A stretch of 64,000 bases of DNA, taken from NCBI RefSeq assembly GCF_900116615.1, contig NZ_FPBF01000008.1, forward strand, positions 52,098-116,097, written 5' to 3'. A program made the translations under genes and the position numbers. Position 1 is the stretch's first letter, and each line of letters begins with the position of its first letter. The notes under the pieces are model-generated. The model did no database searches and was not told the origin of the DNA. It was given only the letters and a program-made list of their open reading frames with translations. Shown one piece after another: positions 35,479-44,465 of this stretch. Origin of the DNA: Algoriphagus locisalis. Its GTDB lineage: Bacteria; Bacteroidota; Bacteroidia; Cytophagales; Cyclobacteriaceae.

Positions 35479-36246
35479 TCAAGACCTAGTCCCAATCCAA
35501 ACCCTAGGATCCTGTCGCATTAATCTCACTAATGTTCCATACAGTTCAGGATTATACTCAAAAAACTCGTGGGGTTTTTCAAAGAAAGTCTCCAATCCTA
35601 CCGCAAAAAACTCATCATGATCTATTCCACCATTTGACCTGAAAACGGTTTGGTCTCCAGCTTTAATCTTTTGGATTTCTTCACTGGCAAGCACTTGAAA
35701 AGATCGATAAACCTCGGGGTTGAAGAATTCGCATTCGTCGTTGTAGTAAATCTGATTTTCTAGTTTAAGGGCATGAGCTACTTCATGGATCCCGAGATTC
35801 ACTCCATCCTTCTGGTTTTCCATTCCATTCAAAAAACAATTCCAGGACATCACTATAATCCCATACCTTGGATTCACTTCACCACGATGATACTGTCTGG
35901 AAATTGTACTGTAGTACGTATCTGGGTAGATTAGAATCTTACTAAAATGAGGCAGACGAAGATCTTTCCAACCGAAGGTAACCATCACCATAGTTGCTCC
36001 AATCAGGATTTTCATTTCGGGACTGACAATTCTCAAACCTCCTCTTCCAATGAAAGATTTGGTGGTAAGAATCACTGCAAGTTTCTCTCTGAATTCCTTT
36101 TTATGCTTTTCTGAAAGTCTGGCATAGTACGGGAATTGTTGCTCAAGTATCTGAATCTCCAGCTTTGTCAAGCGAACCCTCCCAAACAATATCCGAAGTT
36201 CCATGATCAAACTTGCAAGACTGTTCATCCTATATAAAGGCATCAT
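35479..36246 (-). CDS. M90-family zinc metallopeptidase, MtfA-like
   Basis: A 255-residue protein with the zincin motif HEVAHAL (His154, Glu155, His158) preceded by NLGIHE. A downstream glutamate in DEFFAVGLETFFEKP is the probable third ligand. These match the MtfA/M90 family, in which E. coli MtfA binds the Mlc repressor and has peptidase activity. The N-terminal residues 1-25 are hydrophobic enough for weak membrane association. Its role outside enterobacteria is unclear. A terminator-like hairpin upstream separates it from rny. Confidence 0.85.
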   Translation of the reverse strand: MMPLYRMNSLASLIMELRILFGRVRLTKLEIQILEQQFPYYARLSEKHKKEFREKLAVILTTKSFIGRGGLRIVSPEMKILIGATMVMVTFGWKDLRLPHFSKILIYPDTYYSTISRQYHRGEVNPRYGIIVMSWNCFLNGMENQKDGVNLGIHEVAHALKLENQIYYNDECEFFNPEVYRSFQVLASEEIQKIKAGDQTVFRSNGGIDHDEFFAVGLETFFEKPHEFFEYNPELYGTLVRLMRQDPRVWIGTRS

Positions 36247-36257
36247 AAGCTTAAAAT

Positions 36258-36291
36258 AAAAATGGCAGAAACCCGAAGATATCTGCCATTT
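36258..36291 (-). terminator. rho-independent terminator after rny
   Basis: The 10-bp stem AAATGGCAGA / TCTGCCATTT has a 12-nt loop and an A-rich flank that becomes a U-run on the minus strand. It lies downstream of rny and just before the metallopeptidase start. Confidence 0.75.
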
Positions 36292-36419
36292 ACCTAGTAA
36301 TCAAGTTAATATTTTATGGAGATCCGCTTTTCTGCCAGCAAAACAAAAGCAACATAGTGTTCGGAAAGAGTAGCTTCAAGGCCACCTCGGTCTTCCTTCT
36401 GCTGTCTTATAGCCTCTAT

Positions 36420-37985
36420 TTATCTCGCGTAATTTACAGATCTCATTTCTCTGATTACTGTGATTTTGATCTGTCCAGGATATTGCATTTCTTTTTCTAT
36501 TTTCTGAGAAATATCAAAAGAAAGCTTACCTGCAGTAGAATCATCTACATTGTCAGCATCTACCAAAACCCGAAGTTCACGACCTGCCTGCATGGCAAAG
36601 CATTTGTTAACCCCGTCAAAGCTCAAAGCGAGCTCCTCAAGGTCTTTCAGACGTTTGATGTAACTATCCATCACTTCGCGTCTTGCGCCTGGTCTAGCGC
36701 CTGAAATCGCATCAGAAGCCTGAACAATTGGAGAGATCATCGAAGTCATCTCAATTTCATCGTGGTGAGCTCCGATTGCATTGCAGATTTCTGGATGTTC
36801 TTTGTATCGCTTCGCAAGCTCCATTCCCAATACTGCGTGTGGTAGCTCCTGCTCTTCATGCCACACTTTCCCTATATCGTGAAGCAAACCTGCACGCTTG
36901 GCCATCTTGGCATTTAGACCCATTTCTGCTGCCATGGTAGCACAAAGCTTGGCCACTTCTCTGGAGTGCTGAAGGAGGTTTTGACCATAAGAAGATCTGT
37001 ATCTCATACGTCCTACCATTCTGATCAATTCAGGATGAAGACCGTGAATCCCTAGATCTATACAAGTTCTCTCGCCGATTTCGACGATTTCTTCTTCTAT
37101 ATTCTTTTCCGTCTTAGCTACTACTTCTTCGATTCTAGCTGGGTGAATACGTCCATCCTGCACCAATCGGTGAAGCGAAAGTCTCGCCACTTCTCTTCTT
37201 ACCGGATCAAAACCGGAAATAATGATTGCCTCTGGCGTATCATCTACGACAATCTCCACTCCTGTAGCTGCTTCCAGCGCACGGATGTTTCTACCTTCTC
37301 TACCGATGATTTTACCTTTGATATCATCACTCTCGATGTTGAATACTGAGACGCAGTTTTCCACTGCATGCTCAGTCGCTGTACGCTGGATGGTATCCAA
37401 CACGATCTTTTTCGCCTGCTTTGTGGCAGTAAGTTTGGCTTCGTCAAGGATATCTTTGATCTGAGAAGATGCTCTGGAATTGGCTTCTTCAGTAAGCATG
37501 TTTACCAACTGATCGCGTGCTTCTTCCCGAGTCAGATTAGCAACTTTTTCAAGATCAGCGATACGCTGATTAGTCACCCGGTCAAGCTCTTCTTTTTTGA
37601 CTTTTAAGGAATGAAGCTGGGCATTAAGATTCTCGGATTTGCTATCCAGTTCTGCTTCTTTTCGCTTCACCTGCTCCAGTTCTTTAGAAACCTGCTGCTC
37701 TCTTTGCTTTACTTTATTCTCATTGGTGATGATAATATTCTTCTTATTACTCATCTCCTCATCAAACTCAGATTTCAGCTTGAGGTACTTTTCCTTTGCT
37801 TCCAGAATCCTGTCTTTCTTGATAGACTCTGCGTTGATTTCTGCTTCACGAAGCATGGATTTTACTTTCTCGCGAGTTTCTTCCTCCAGTTTTGCGTTTT
37901 TGTTTTTTATCAATGCGCCAGCAATAGCGGCTCCTGCACCAGTCCCAACAAGGGCTGCGAGGATGATATATAATATGTCTCCCAT
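36420..37985 (-). CDS. rny: ribonuclease Y
   Basis: A 521-residue endoribonuclease of standard length. Parts in order: an N-terminal membrane helix (ILYIILAALVGTGAGAAIAGALI), a long coiled coil (about 25-200), a KH domain with GKIIGREGRNIRALEAATGVEIVVDDTPEAI, and an HD domain with LLQHSREVAKL and GLLHDIGKVWHEE (His-Asp metal site). It is membrane-anchored and initiates mRNA decay. It is the last gene of the pheT, coiled-coil, zapA, rny cluster, 68 bp after zapA, and is followed by a terminator. Confidence 0.97.
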   Translation of the reverse strand: MGDILYIILAALVGTGAGAAIAGALIKNKNAKLEEETREKVKSMLREAEINAESIKKDRILEAKEKYLKLKSEFDEEMSNKKNIIITNENKVKQREQQVSKELEQVKRKEAELDSKSENLNAQLHSLKVKKEELDRVTNQRIADLEKVANLTREEARDQLVNMLTEEANSRASSQIKDILDEAKLTATKQAKKIVLDTIQRTATEHAVENCVSVFNIESDDIKGKIIGREGRNIRALEAATGVEIVVDDTPEAIIISGFDPVRREVARLSLHRLVQDGRIHPARIEEVVAKTEKNIEEEIVEIGERTCIDLGIHGLHPELIRMVGRMRYRSSYGQNLLQHSREVAKLCATMAAEMGLNAKMAKRAGLLHDIGKVWHEEQELPHAVLGMELAKRYKEHPEICNAIGAHHDEIEMTSMISPIVQASDAISGARPGARREVMDSYIKRLKDLEELALSFDGVNKCFAMQAGRELRVLVDADNVDDSTAGKLSFDISQKIEKEMQYPGQIKITVIREMRSVNYAR

Positions 37986-38053
37986 AGGTATTTTGGATAT
38001 AAATTAAACCCGGGGGAATCTGAAAAATCTCCTGATATTTGTGTTATAAATAA

Positions 38054-38338
38054 TTATAACGCCTTAGCTAACAAAGCGTTGATATGAGAAATACTGGATT
38101 TAATATGCTCGGAATCCTCCGAATTAACCTGACTGGTTTCTAATGATTCCACCATGCAATCAAAGGCTACCATAGCCAGCAAATCCTGGTTGTCGTCCAG
38201 TCCGTACTCCTCTTTATACTTTTTTAATTTTTCATTAATCAGCTTGCCAGCATGACGGATTTTGGACTCGTCCTCGATCTTTACGCGCATGGGATATTCT
38301 CTATCCCCTATTTTTAATCTGATGGCAAGTGTCTCCAT
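38054..38338 (-). CDS. zapA: cell division protein ZapA
   Basis: A 94-residue ZapA-family protein. It opens with ETLAIRLKIGDREYPMRVKIEDESKIRHAGKLINEKLKKY, the typical beta-hairpin and first helix, and continues with DNQDLLAMVAFDCMVESLE and a C-terminal dimerisation helix. It bundles FtsZ filaments at the division ring. Its start is 1 bp from the stop of the preceding coiled-coil gene, so the two are probably co-translated. Confidence 0.9.
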   Translation of the reverse strand: METLAIRLKIGDREYPMRVKIEDESKIRHAGKLINEKLKKYKEEYGLDDNQDLLAMVAFDCMVESLETSQVNSEDSEHIKSSISHINALLAKAL

Positions 38339-38339
38339 A

Positions 38340-38624
38340 TCACTCAGATAAGTAGGTGATTAAATGATCGATTTCTTGTATATAATTATTGATTAGGTCA
38401 CTCATTTCAGTTGACTGTTCCGGATTCACCGGTTGGTTGTCCACAATGTTACTAATTTTAATTTTATTTTTAAAATGTTCGATTTCCTGCTCTTTTTTAT
38501 CCAAAGCACTACTTACTTCGGATAATTTTTGCTTCAATTGCTGGTTCTCCTCACTTATCTCCAGCAATTTGCTACTCGCCTGTAGCGCTAGTTTCTCTAA
38601 TTTTTGCAGTTCCTCTTGAATCAT
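38340..38624 (-). CDS. small coiled-coil protein in the pheT-zapA operon
   Basis: A 94-residue protein made of a leucine-rich coiled coil (about residues 5-60: LQKLEKLALQASSKLLEISEENQQLKQKL onward) and a short C-terminal helix (MSDLINNYIQEIDHLITYLSE). It is not assignable to a named family from sequence alone. Size, coiled coil and tight linkage (2 bp after pheT, 1 bp before zapA) suggest a cell-division accessory comparable in form to ZapB. That is a positional inference, not homology. Confidence 0.75.
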   Translation of the reverse strand: MIQEELQKLEKLALQASSKLLEISEENQQLKQKLSEVSSALDKKEQEIEHFKNKIKISNIVDNQPVNPEQSTEMSDLINNYIQEIDHLITYLSE

Positions 38625-38626
38625 TT

Positions 38627-41038
38627 CTATGTTCTTATCAAAGCACCTACCTCTTTCTCAAAGGCTTGAATCAATTTACTCATAGTTTTGTCAATTACCT
38701 TATCGGTCAACGTATTTTCCTGATCTTGTAAGTGAAAACTTAATGCATAGGCCTTTTTACTTGCATCAATCTTGTCTCCCTGATACACATCAAAGACACC
38801 AATTCTTTTCAATAATTTTCCACCAAACTTCGTAGCCACTGATTTCACCTGATCATAACTGACCGTTTTGTCAATCACCAAAGACAAATCCCTACGAACC
38901 TCAGGGAATTTAGAGATCTCCTCAAACTTCTTCAAACCAGCAGCTTTTTTGCAAAGCAAATCCCAGTTCAAATCAGCGTACCAAACTTCCTGTCTCACTT
39001 CAGCCTGTTTCAAAATCTTATCATCAAGCAAGCCAATTGTAGCCAATTCCTTCTGACCAAGCATGATTTTCAGGCCATAAGCGAAAGGAGCAGTCTCAAC
39101 CATAGTAAGGTCTCCAGCCTGCACATTTAGCTTCTCCAGAATGCTTTCCACGGTGGAGTAAATGTCTGGAAATGCAAAACTCTTGCTCGGCTCCAACCAG
39201 CTTTCAGCAGTCTTTTTCCCGGTAAGGAAAAGTGACAACCTTCTGCTCTCTGCATATCCTTCTTCAGTCTTATGATAAACGGTACCAAACTCGAAGTATT
39301 TCAAATCAGTCTGACGACGGTTTATATTTCTAGCCAACACTTCCAAGCCTGAGTACAGCAAACTCTGACGCATCACGTCCAAGTCTTCGCTTAGCTTGTT
39401 GTAAATAACTACGCTGTCTTTTGGATCCAAGAAGCCAGACTTCTCGGCATAAGTGGACTTAGTCAAGCTATTGGTGATCATCTCGTAGTAGCCCTGACCT
39501 GTCAATATCTCAGTAAGGCGATATTGTAACTTGTTCAGATCTTTCACAGGATGCTCAGCGAGGTAGTCGGTTCTGAGGTTTTCGGAAAGGGCCACATTGT
39601 GGAAACCGTAAATTCTCAAAATCTCCTCGATAATATCCGCTTCACGGGTAACGTCAACACGGTAAGGCTTGGCTGTAGCTGTGAAACCTTCTGCGGTTTC
39701 ATTTTCTACTTTGATCTCCAGACTTTCCAAAATCGACTTCACCTGAGCAGGCTCGATTTTCTTTCCAATCAGGCGATTGATATGCCCGTAATTAACATCG
39801 ATCACGAAATCCTGGATTGGCTCAGGATAAATATCAATTAACTCAGAGCTCACCTTTCCACCGGCGATTTCCTGCAAAAGTTTCACCGCCATTTTCAGCG
39901 CATAAACTGGCATATTTGGATCTGTCCCCCTTTCGAATCGGAAAGAAGCATCTGTTTTCAAGCCATGAAACTGACTTCCTTTCCTGACGATGTCCGGAGA
40001 AAAATAAGCCGACTCCAGGAAAATAGAAGTAGTGCTATCAGATACACCAGAGTCCTCGCCACCAAAAACCCCAGCGATACACAGCCCGCCTTTTGGATCT
40101 TTGATCATCAGTTCCTCACCGGAAAGCATGCGTTTCTTTTCGTCCAAAGTCACAAACTCTGTATCCTTTGGAAGCTTGCCTACGATGATTTTTCCTTCGG
40201 AAATTTTAGCCGTGTCAAAGGCGTGGAGCGGCTGACCCAAATCATGTAAAATGAAATTGGTAATATCCACTACGTTATTGATAGGCTCCAAATCCAGAGC
40301 TTTCAGGAAATTCTGAAGCCAAGCGGGAGATGGCCCAACTTTCAAATCTGTGATCACTACACCTGCATAGCGCGGGCAATCAGCAGTGTTTTCTACTTCT
40401 ACCTGAATAGCAGGGCCAGCAGCCTCTAGGTTCAATTCAGGTGCCATATCGATCACTAAATCTTTTCCCAAAAGTGCCTTCAAATCACGCGCAACTCCCA
40501 AGTGTGAAGCCGCATCTGCACGATTTGGTGTCAAACCGATTTCCAAAACCTGATCCTGACCTATCTCAATGTATTCAGAAGCAGGAGTACCATTCGGCAA
40601 GTCCGTGTCTAGGACCATAATTCCTGCGTGGCTGGAACCAAGTCCAAGTTCGTCCTCAGCACAGATCATTCCTTCGGAAACCTCGCCTCTGATCTTTGCT
40701 TTTTTGATCTGAAAGGAATCTCCTTCAGAAGGATAAAGCGTAGCTCCCACAGTGGCAACCAGTACTTTTTGGCCTTTGGCAACATTTGGCGCTCCGCAAA
40801 CAATCGGAGAGATCCCAGTTCCTATATCCACGGTGGTAATGCTTAGCTTATCAGCATTGGGATGCTTTTCGCAGGTCAATACCTCTCCTATCACGATGCC
40901 TTCAAGACCTCCTTTTACGGAGACGAATTCTTCAAGACCTTCCACTTCCAAGCCGGATTGGGTCAGCAATGCCCCGATTTCCTCCGCAGATTCGGTGTGA
41001 GGGATATATTTTTTTAATCGATTAATAGAAATCTTCAT
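38627..41038 (-). CDS. pheT: phenylalanine--tRNA ligase beta subunit
   Basis: About 803 residues from the ATG at 41038, which starts with the usual MKISINRLKKYIPH; upstream extension is not conserved-looking. Domains in order: EMAP-like tRNA-binding domain (about 40-150, TCEKHPNADKLSITTVDIG), B3/B4 editing domain (about 200-380, NVVDITNFILHDLGQPLHAFD), B5 (about 400-470), a catalytic-core-like region with RQSLLYSGLEVLARNINRR, and the C-terminal anticodon-binding FDX-ACB domain (KFPEVRRDLSLVIDK). It pairs with PheS, encoded elsewhere. It heads the operon with the coiled-coil gene, zapA and rny. Confidence 0.97.
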   Translation of the reverse strand: MKISINRLKKYIPHTESAEEIGALLTQSGLEVEGLEEFVSVKGGLEGIVIGEVLTCEKHPNADKLSITTVDIGTGISPIVCGAPNVAKGQKVLVATVGATLYPSEGDSFQIKKAKIRGEVSEGMICAEDELGLGSSHAGIMVLDTDLPNGTPASEYIEIGQDQVLEIGLTPNRADAASHLGVARDLKALLGKDLVIDMAPELNLEAAGPAIQVEVENTADCPRYAGVVITDLKVGPSPAWLQNFLKALDLEPINNVVDITNFILHDLGQPLHAFDTAKISEGKIIVGKLPKDTEFVTLDEKKRMLSGEELMIKDPKGGLCIAGVFGGEDSGVSDSTTSIFLESAYFSPDIVRKGSQFHGLKTDASFRFERGTDPNMPVYALKMAVKLLQEIAGGKVSSELIDIYPEPIQDFVIDVNYGHINRLIGKKIEPAQVKSILESLEIKVENETAEGFTATAKPYRVDVTREADIIEEILRIYGFHNVALSENLRTDYLAEHPVKDLNKLQYRLTEILTGQGYYEMITNSLTKSTYAEKSGFLDPKDSVVIYNKLSEDLDVMRQSLLYSGLEVLARNINRRQTDLKYFEFGTVYHKTEEGYAESRRLSLFLTGKKTAESWLEPSKSFAFPDIYSTVESILEKLNVQAGDLTMVETAPFAYGLKIMLGQKELATIGLLDDKILKQAEVRQEVWYADLNWDLLCKKAAGLKKFEEISKFPEVRRDLSLVIDKTVSYDQVKSVATKFGGKLLKRIGVFDVYQGDKIDASKKAYALSFHLQDQENTLTDKVIDKTMSKLIQAFEKEVGALIRT

Positions 41039-41084
41039 CAGTAAAACTAAATAGTGCAAATCAAAATTGATCTGCGTGATAAAC

Positions 41085-41109
41085 AAAAGGGGTTCGAAAA
41101 CCCCATTTT
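41085..41109 (-). terminator. rho-independent terminator after the radC-DUF1684 pair
   Basis: AAAAGGGGTT and AACCCCATTTT pair around a 4-nt loop (GGGGTT at 41089-41094, AACCCC at 41099-41104) with A/T runs on both sides. It separates the DUF1684 stop from the pheT promoter. Confidence 0.8.
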
Positions 41110-41156
41110 ATTCAATAATGCGTACAAATTTAAGAGATTTGAACTAGGCAGAAAGG

Positions 41157-41774
41157 CTATTTGTCGTAATTTTTCTCTCCAACCGGAATTGCGATATCCA
41201 GCAGATTTTCTTTCGGAGGAAGCGGACAGCCATAATCCGGATTATAGGCACAATAGGGATTGTAAGCTAAATTGAAATCAATCGTAATACTGTTTTTCCC
41301 ATCTTGGCGGGCATTGATATATCTACCTCCTCCATAAGTTTCCTCGGCGCTGGTAGCATCTGCAAAAGCCAAAAAGAAATTCCGTTTATCAGGCTCATTC
41401 ATGGCCTGTAGAAGCAAAAGCTTTTCGGATTTGCCATTCAGCTCAAATTCAGCCCAGGAATGCTCGATGTACTTTTCTTTGGTCCCGTCCGTAAGCGGCA
41501 CTTCCCTCACTTTTCTGTCTTCTATAGGCACCATGCGAGCCTTTACTTTGTATGTGGGATCGATAGGGTAAAAATTCAATTTTGTAAAAGAAGCCTTCTG
41601 CTCATCTGTGAGAGGGGATTCAAAATTGAATCGGATGAATTTAAACTGTCTTTCACGCTCAGCTTCAATTCGTTCTATGTAATCTTCGGGACTTTCAGTT
41701 CCCGTCAAGGTGTAAACTACCGCAGCCAAAACCACTACGGAGATAATCAGGAGTATAATTGTATTGTTCTTCAT
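41157..41774 (-). CDS. DUF1684 domain protein
   Basis: About 205 residues from the ATG at 41774, 4 bp past the radC stop; the longer frame would overlap radC. An N-terminal signal anchor (NTIILLIISVVVLAAVVYTLTG) precedes the DUF1684 domain. The family's core is LLLLQAMNEPDKRNFFLAFADATSAEETYGGGRYI, followed by the C-terminal motif IDFNLAYNPYCAYNPDYGCPLPPKENLLDIAIPVGEK. It is probably exported or membrane-anchored. Function is unknown, although the cysteine and proline-rich end is highly conserved and suggests a binding site. Confidence 0.88.
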   Translation of the reverse strand: MKNNTIILLIISVVVLAAVVYTLTGTESPEDYIERIEAERERQFKFIRFNFESPLTDEQKASFTKLNFYPIDPTYKVKARMVPIEDRKVREVPLTDGTKEKYIEHSWAEFELNGKSEKLLLLQAMNEPDKRNFFLAFADATSAEETYGGGRYINARQDGKNSITIDFNLAYNPYCAYNPDYGCPLPPKENLLDIAIPVGEKNYDK

Positions 41775-41778
41775 AAAA

Positions 41779-42474
41779 TCAGAGTGTACCGTCATCGGCG
41801 AAGCTAAAGTAGCCACTATCTGTAAAAATCACATGGTCAAGGACGGTCAAATCCAATTCCCGACCGATATGAACAAGACGCTGTGTGAGTCGCTTGTCTT
41901 GATCGGAAGGAAAAATATTGCCACTCGGATGGTTGTGAACCAAAATAACGGACTGTGCGAGATGCTCTAACGCAATCTTAAAAACAACCTTGGGATCCAC
42001 GACTGTCCCGGCTGTCCCCCCTTGGGAAACGAGATGCTTTTTCATCACATGATTACTTCGGGTGAGCAAGATGAGATAAAAATACTCCACGTGCGCATCG
42101 AGTAGTTCCGGACGCATCAGGTCATAAATATCCTGGGAGCAGGTGATCTTTGGCTTTGCTACTGGCTCTGAATCCTTCCTCCTTCTAGCTAACTCCATGG
42201 CTGCAATTATGGAAATGGCTTTGGCTTCACCTATTCCTTTGAATTTCTTCAGATCCTGGATTGACAGCTTTGCCAAAGCTCGCAAATCATAATTGACCGT
42301 TGCAAGAATATGCTTAGAAAGATCAACCGCACTGACCGAAGGAGTCCCGGATCCGATTAGAATAGCGATCAGTTCAGCATCGGTCAAGGCTGATCTGCCT
42401 TTGAGCAAAAGCTTCTCCCGTGGGCGATCTTCTTCTGCGAGCTGGGAAATTTTGATAGAGGAATAAGTATCCAT
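41779..42474 (-). CDS. radC: RadC-family JAB/MPN domain protein
   Basis: About 231 residues from the ATG at 42474; a TTG lies further upstream. The N-terminal helix-hairpin-helix region contains LKKFKGIGEAKAISIIAAMELARR. The C-terminal JAMM metalloprotease fold carries HNHPSGNIFPSDQD with the metal-binding His and Asp. The old DNA-repair role is not supported experimentally, so the cellular function remains open. It probably shares a transcript with the DUF1684 gene, and its start is about 95 bp from the rpsT stop. Confidence 0.92.
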   Translation of the reverse strand: MDTYSSIKISQLAEEDRPREKLLLKGRSALTDAELIAILIGSGTPSVSAVDLSKHILATVNYDLRALAKLSIQDLKKFKGIGEAKAISIIAAMELARRRKDSEPVAKPKITCSQDIYDLMRPELLDAHVEYFYLILLTRSNHVMKKHLVSQGGTAGTVVDPKVVFKIALEHLAQSVILVHNHPSGNIFPSDQDKRLTQRLVHIGRELDLTVLDHVIFTDSGYFSFADDGTL

Positions 42475-42521
42475 AGCGATCAATCAAAAAGTGAGCTATG
42501 AATTTAAGTACTTCAGGGCAC

Positions 42522-42548
42522 AAAAAAAACCCTGACCAGCAGGGTTTT
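42522..42548 (-). terminator. rho-independent terminator after rpsT
   Basis: AAAACCCTG (42526-42534) and CAGGGTTTT (42540-42548) form a 9-bp stem with a 5-nt loop. The adenine run on the plus strand gives a U-tract in the minus-strand rpsT transcript. Confidence 0.9.
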
Positions 42549-42570
42549 AGAGAAATAAAATCTTTTCGGA

Positions 42571-42825
42571 TTAACCTAGCGCGGAAACGAACTTGGCCAA
42601 TCTTGATTTTTTGTTACTTGCGTTGTTCTTGTGAATCACATTCTTCTTAGCCAACTTGTCCAACATAGAAGATACTTTCTTATAAAGTTCAGAAGCCTCT
42701 ACTTTGTCAGTAGTTGCTTTCAATCTTTTGATGAAAGTTCTAGTTGTTTTAGCCTGATATCTGTTTCTCAAACGCTTAGCTTCGTTAGCACGAATTCTCT
42801 TCAGAGCTGATTTGTGATTTGCCAT
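42571..42825 (-). CDS. rpsT: 30S ribosomal protein S20
   Basis: An 84-residue basic, all-helical protein starting ANHKSALKRIRANEAKRLRNR, the signature N-terminus of S20, with the usual C-terminal KKNVIHKNNASNKKSRLAKFV. It binds 16S rRNA early in 30S assembly. It is transcribed alone and followed by a clear terminator. Confidence 0.98.
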   Translation of the reverse strand: MANHKSALKRIRANEAKRLRNRYQAKTTRTFIKRLKATTDKVEASELYKKVSSMLDKLAKKNVIHKNNASNKKSRLAKFVSALG

Positions 42826-43037
42826 ATCTTAATTATAATTGAATTTCTTTACGTGTCCCTATTCCGAATCGGAGTGCAAAGTTATTGTAATTTATTAAAT
42901 CTGCCAAAGGAATTTTAAACATTCCCTATCATAGCAGTCCTTTTCAAATCCAATAATTTGGCAAAACCCTCGATTACGTGGCAAATATACCGATTATCCA
43001 TTCATTTGTCTGACAAAGATTTTGATTATTTTTAGGC

Positions 43038-43979
43038 ATGAGATTTTTTATAGCTAGCATTTTTTCTTTGATTTTGATTTCAGGGACACTTAGTACTTGG
43101 GGATTTTATGCACATTCCCTCATCAATAGACTTGCGGTCTTTTCCCTACCTGAGGAAATGATTGGCTTTTACAAACCTCAGATCCAATACATTACCGAGA
43201 ATGCTGTGAATCCTGACCGAAGGAGGTATGCAGTGGAAGGGGAAGCTGAAAAGCACTACATAGATTTGGATTTTTATGGCGATTCTGCTTTGCAAATTCT
43301 TCCAAAATACTGGAATGAAGCGGTAGAAAAATTTTCAGAAGACAGCTTAAGAATGAATGGAATCGGACCTTGGTCTGCCTATTTCACTTTCCTAAACCTT
43401 ACGAAAGCTTTCGAAACCAAAAACTCAGCAGCTATCCTGAGACTTTCTGCTGACTTGGGGCATTACATAGGAGATTTGAATGTCCCGCTCCACACCACAG
43501 TGAATTACAATGGACAGCTCACTGATCAAGTTGGAATCCATGGCTTCTGGGAAAGTCGGGTTCCCGAACTTCAAGCCAAAGACTATCCACTTTGGGTAGG
43601 TCAGGCGGAGTACGTGAACGATCCCCAGCAGGCTCTCTGGGATGCTGTGGCGGCTGCACATACCCAAGTTGACAGTGTGCTGGCAATAGAGAGAGAATTG
43701 ACGAAAAGCTTTTCTCCTGATCAAAAATTCAGTTATGAAGAGCGCAACAATTTAACCGTGAGGGTTTACTCTAGAGAGTTCACAGAAGCCTACGCTCTTA
43801 CATTGGACAGCCAGATCGAGCGGCAAATGAAAAAGTCAATCAAAATGATCGCTGATTTCTGGTTTACCGCTTGGGTTATCGCCGGTCAGCCGGATTTATC
43901 AACTTTTGATCAAGAATCAATAGAGGAAGAAATCATTGTTCCCGACACAAAGATAAAGGTCAGAGAACATGATAATTAG
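43038..43979 (+). CDS. zinc-dependent phospholipase C / S1-P1 nuclease-like secreted protein
   Basis: A 313-residue secreted protein. The signal peptide (FFIASIFSLILISGTLST) is followed directly by Trp-Gly at the mature N-terminus, as in bacterial phospholipase C and S1/P1 nucleases, where this Trp coordinates zinc. Further ligand-like residues are GFYAHSLINRL, EKHYIDLDFYG, LGHYIGDLNVPLHTT and HGFWESRVPEL. It may hydrolyse phospholipids or nucleic acids; the two families share the fold and cannot be separated here. It is alone on the plus strand. Confidence 0.85.
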   Translation: MRFFIASIFSLILISGTLSTWGFYAHSLINRLAVFSLPEEMIGFYKPQIQYITENAVNPDRRRYAVEGEAEKHYIDLDFYGDSALQILPKYWNEAVEKFSEDSLRMNGIGPWSAYFTFLNLTKAFETKNSAAILRLSADLGHYIGDLNVPLHTTVNYNGQLTDQVGIHGFWESRVPELQAKDYPLWVGQAEYVNDPQQALWDAVAAAHTQVDSVLAIERELTKSFSPDQKFSYEERNNLTVRVYSREFTEAYALTLDSQIERQMKKSIKMIADFWFTAWVIAGQPDLSTFDQESIEEEIIVPDTKIKVREHDN

Positions 43980-44080
43980 TCTGGAATCAGCATTCATCAA
44001 CCTGCGACTCCGACTGAGCATATTACAGAACCCACTGTATATTTTCTAAAATCTCCCCATCTTGCGCAAAATCAACTATT

Positions 44081-44416
44081 ATGAATTTACTAGAACAGAT
44101 CTCACAGGCACCAAATACTATTGTTTTCTCTGAAGTGATTGCTTATATCGACGCAAATTTCACCTTCACTCCCACCCGCTTCACCAATGGAAATACAGTA
44201 AACGAGGCCGGACAAAATAACGGCAGCTGCAAGATATTTTCCTTTGCCAAGCTTCAAAACCTAACTCCCTCAGAAATGCTCAGCTTATTTGGAGATTACT
44301 ATCGAAAAGATGTATTGAAAAACCCAGAAGGTTCAGACCATCAAAATATCAGAAATTTTATGGAAACTGGATGGGAGGGGATTGAATTTGAGGGTGAGGC
44401 ATTAAAGGAGAAGTGA
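44081..44416 (+). CDS. HopJ family protein
   Basis: A 111-residue protein of the HopJ family: IAYIDANFTFTPTRFTNGNTVNEAGQNNGSCKIFSFAKLQNLT, then LFGDYYRKDVLKNPEGSDHQNIRNFMETGWEGIEF. The family name comes from a Pseudomonas type III effector, but homologues are common in free-living bacteria without such a system, so a housekeeping role is more likely. Function is unknown. It is convergent with the sulfatase gene 49 bp downstream. Confidence 0.88.
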   Translation: MNLLEQISQAPNTIVFSEVIAYIDANFTFTPTRFTNGNTVNEAGQNNGSCKIFSFAKLQNLTPSEMLSLFGDYYRKDVLKNPEGSDHQNIRNFMETGWEGIEFEGEALKEK

Positions 44417-44465
44417 ACTTAAGAATTGAGTATTCAGTCTATCACAGTACCCCAAAGAATGCCCC

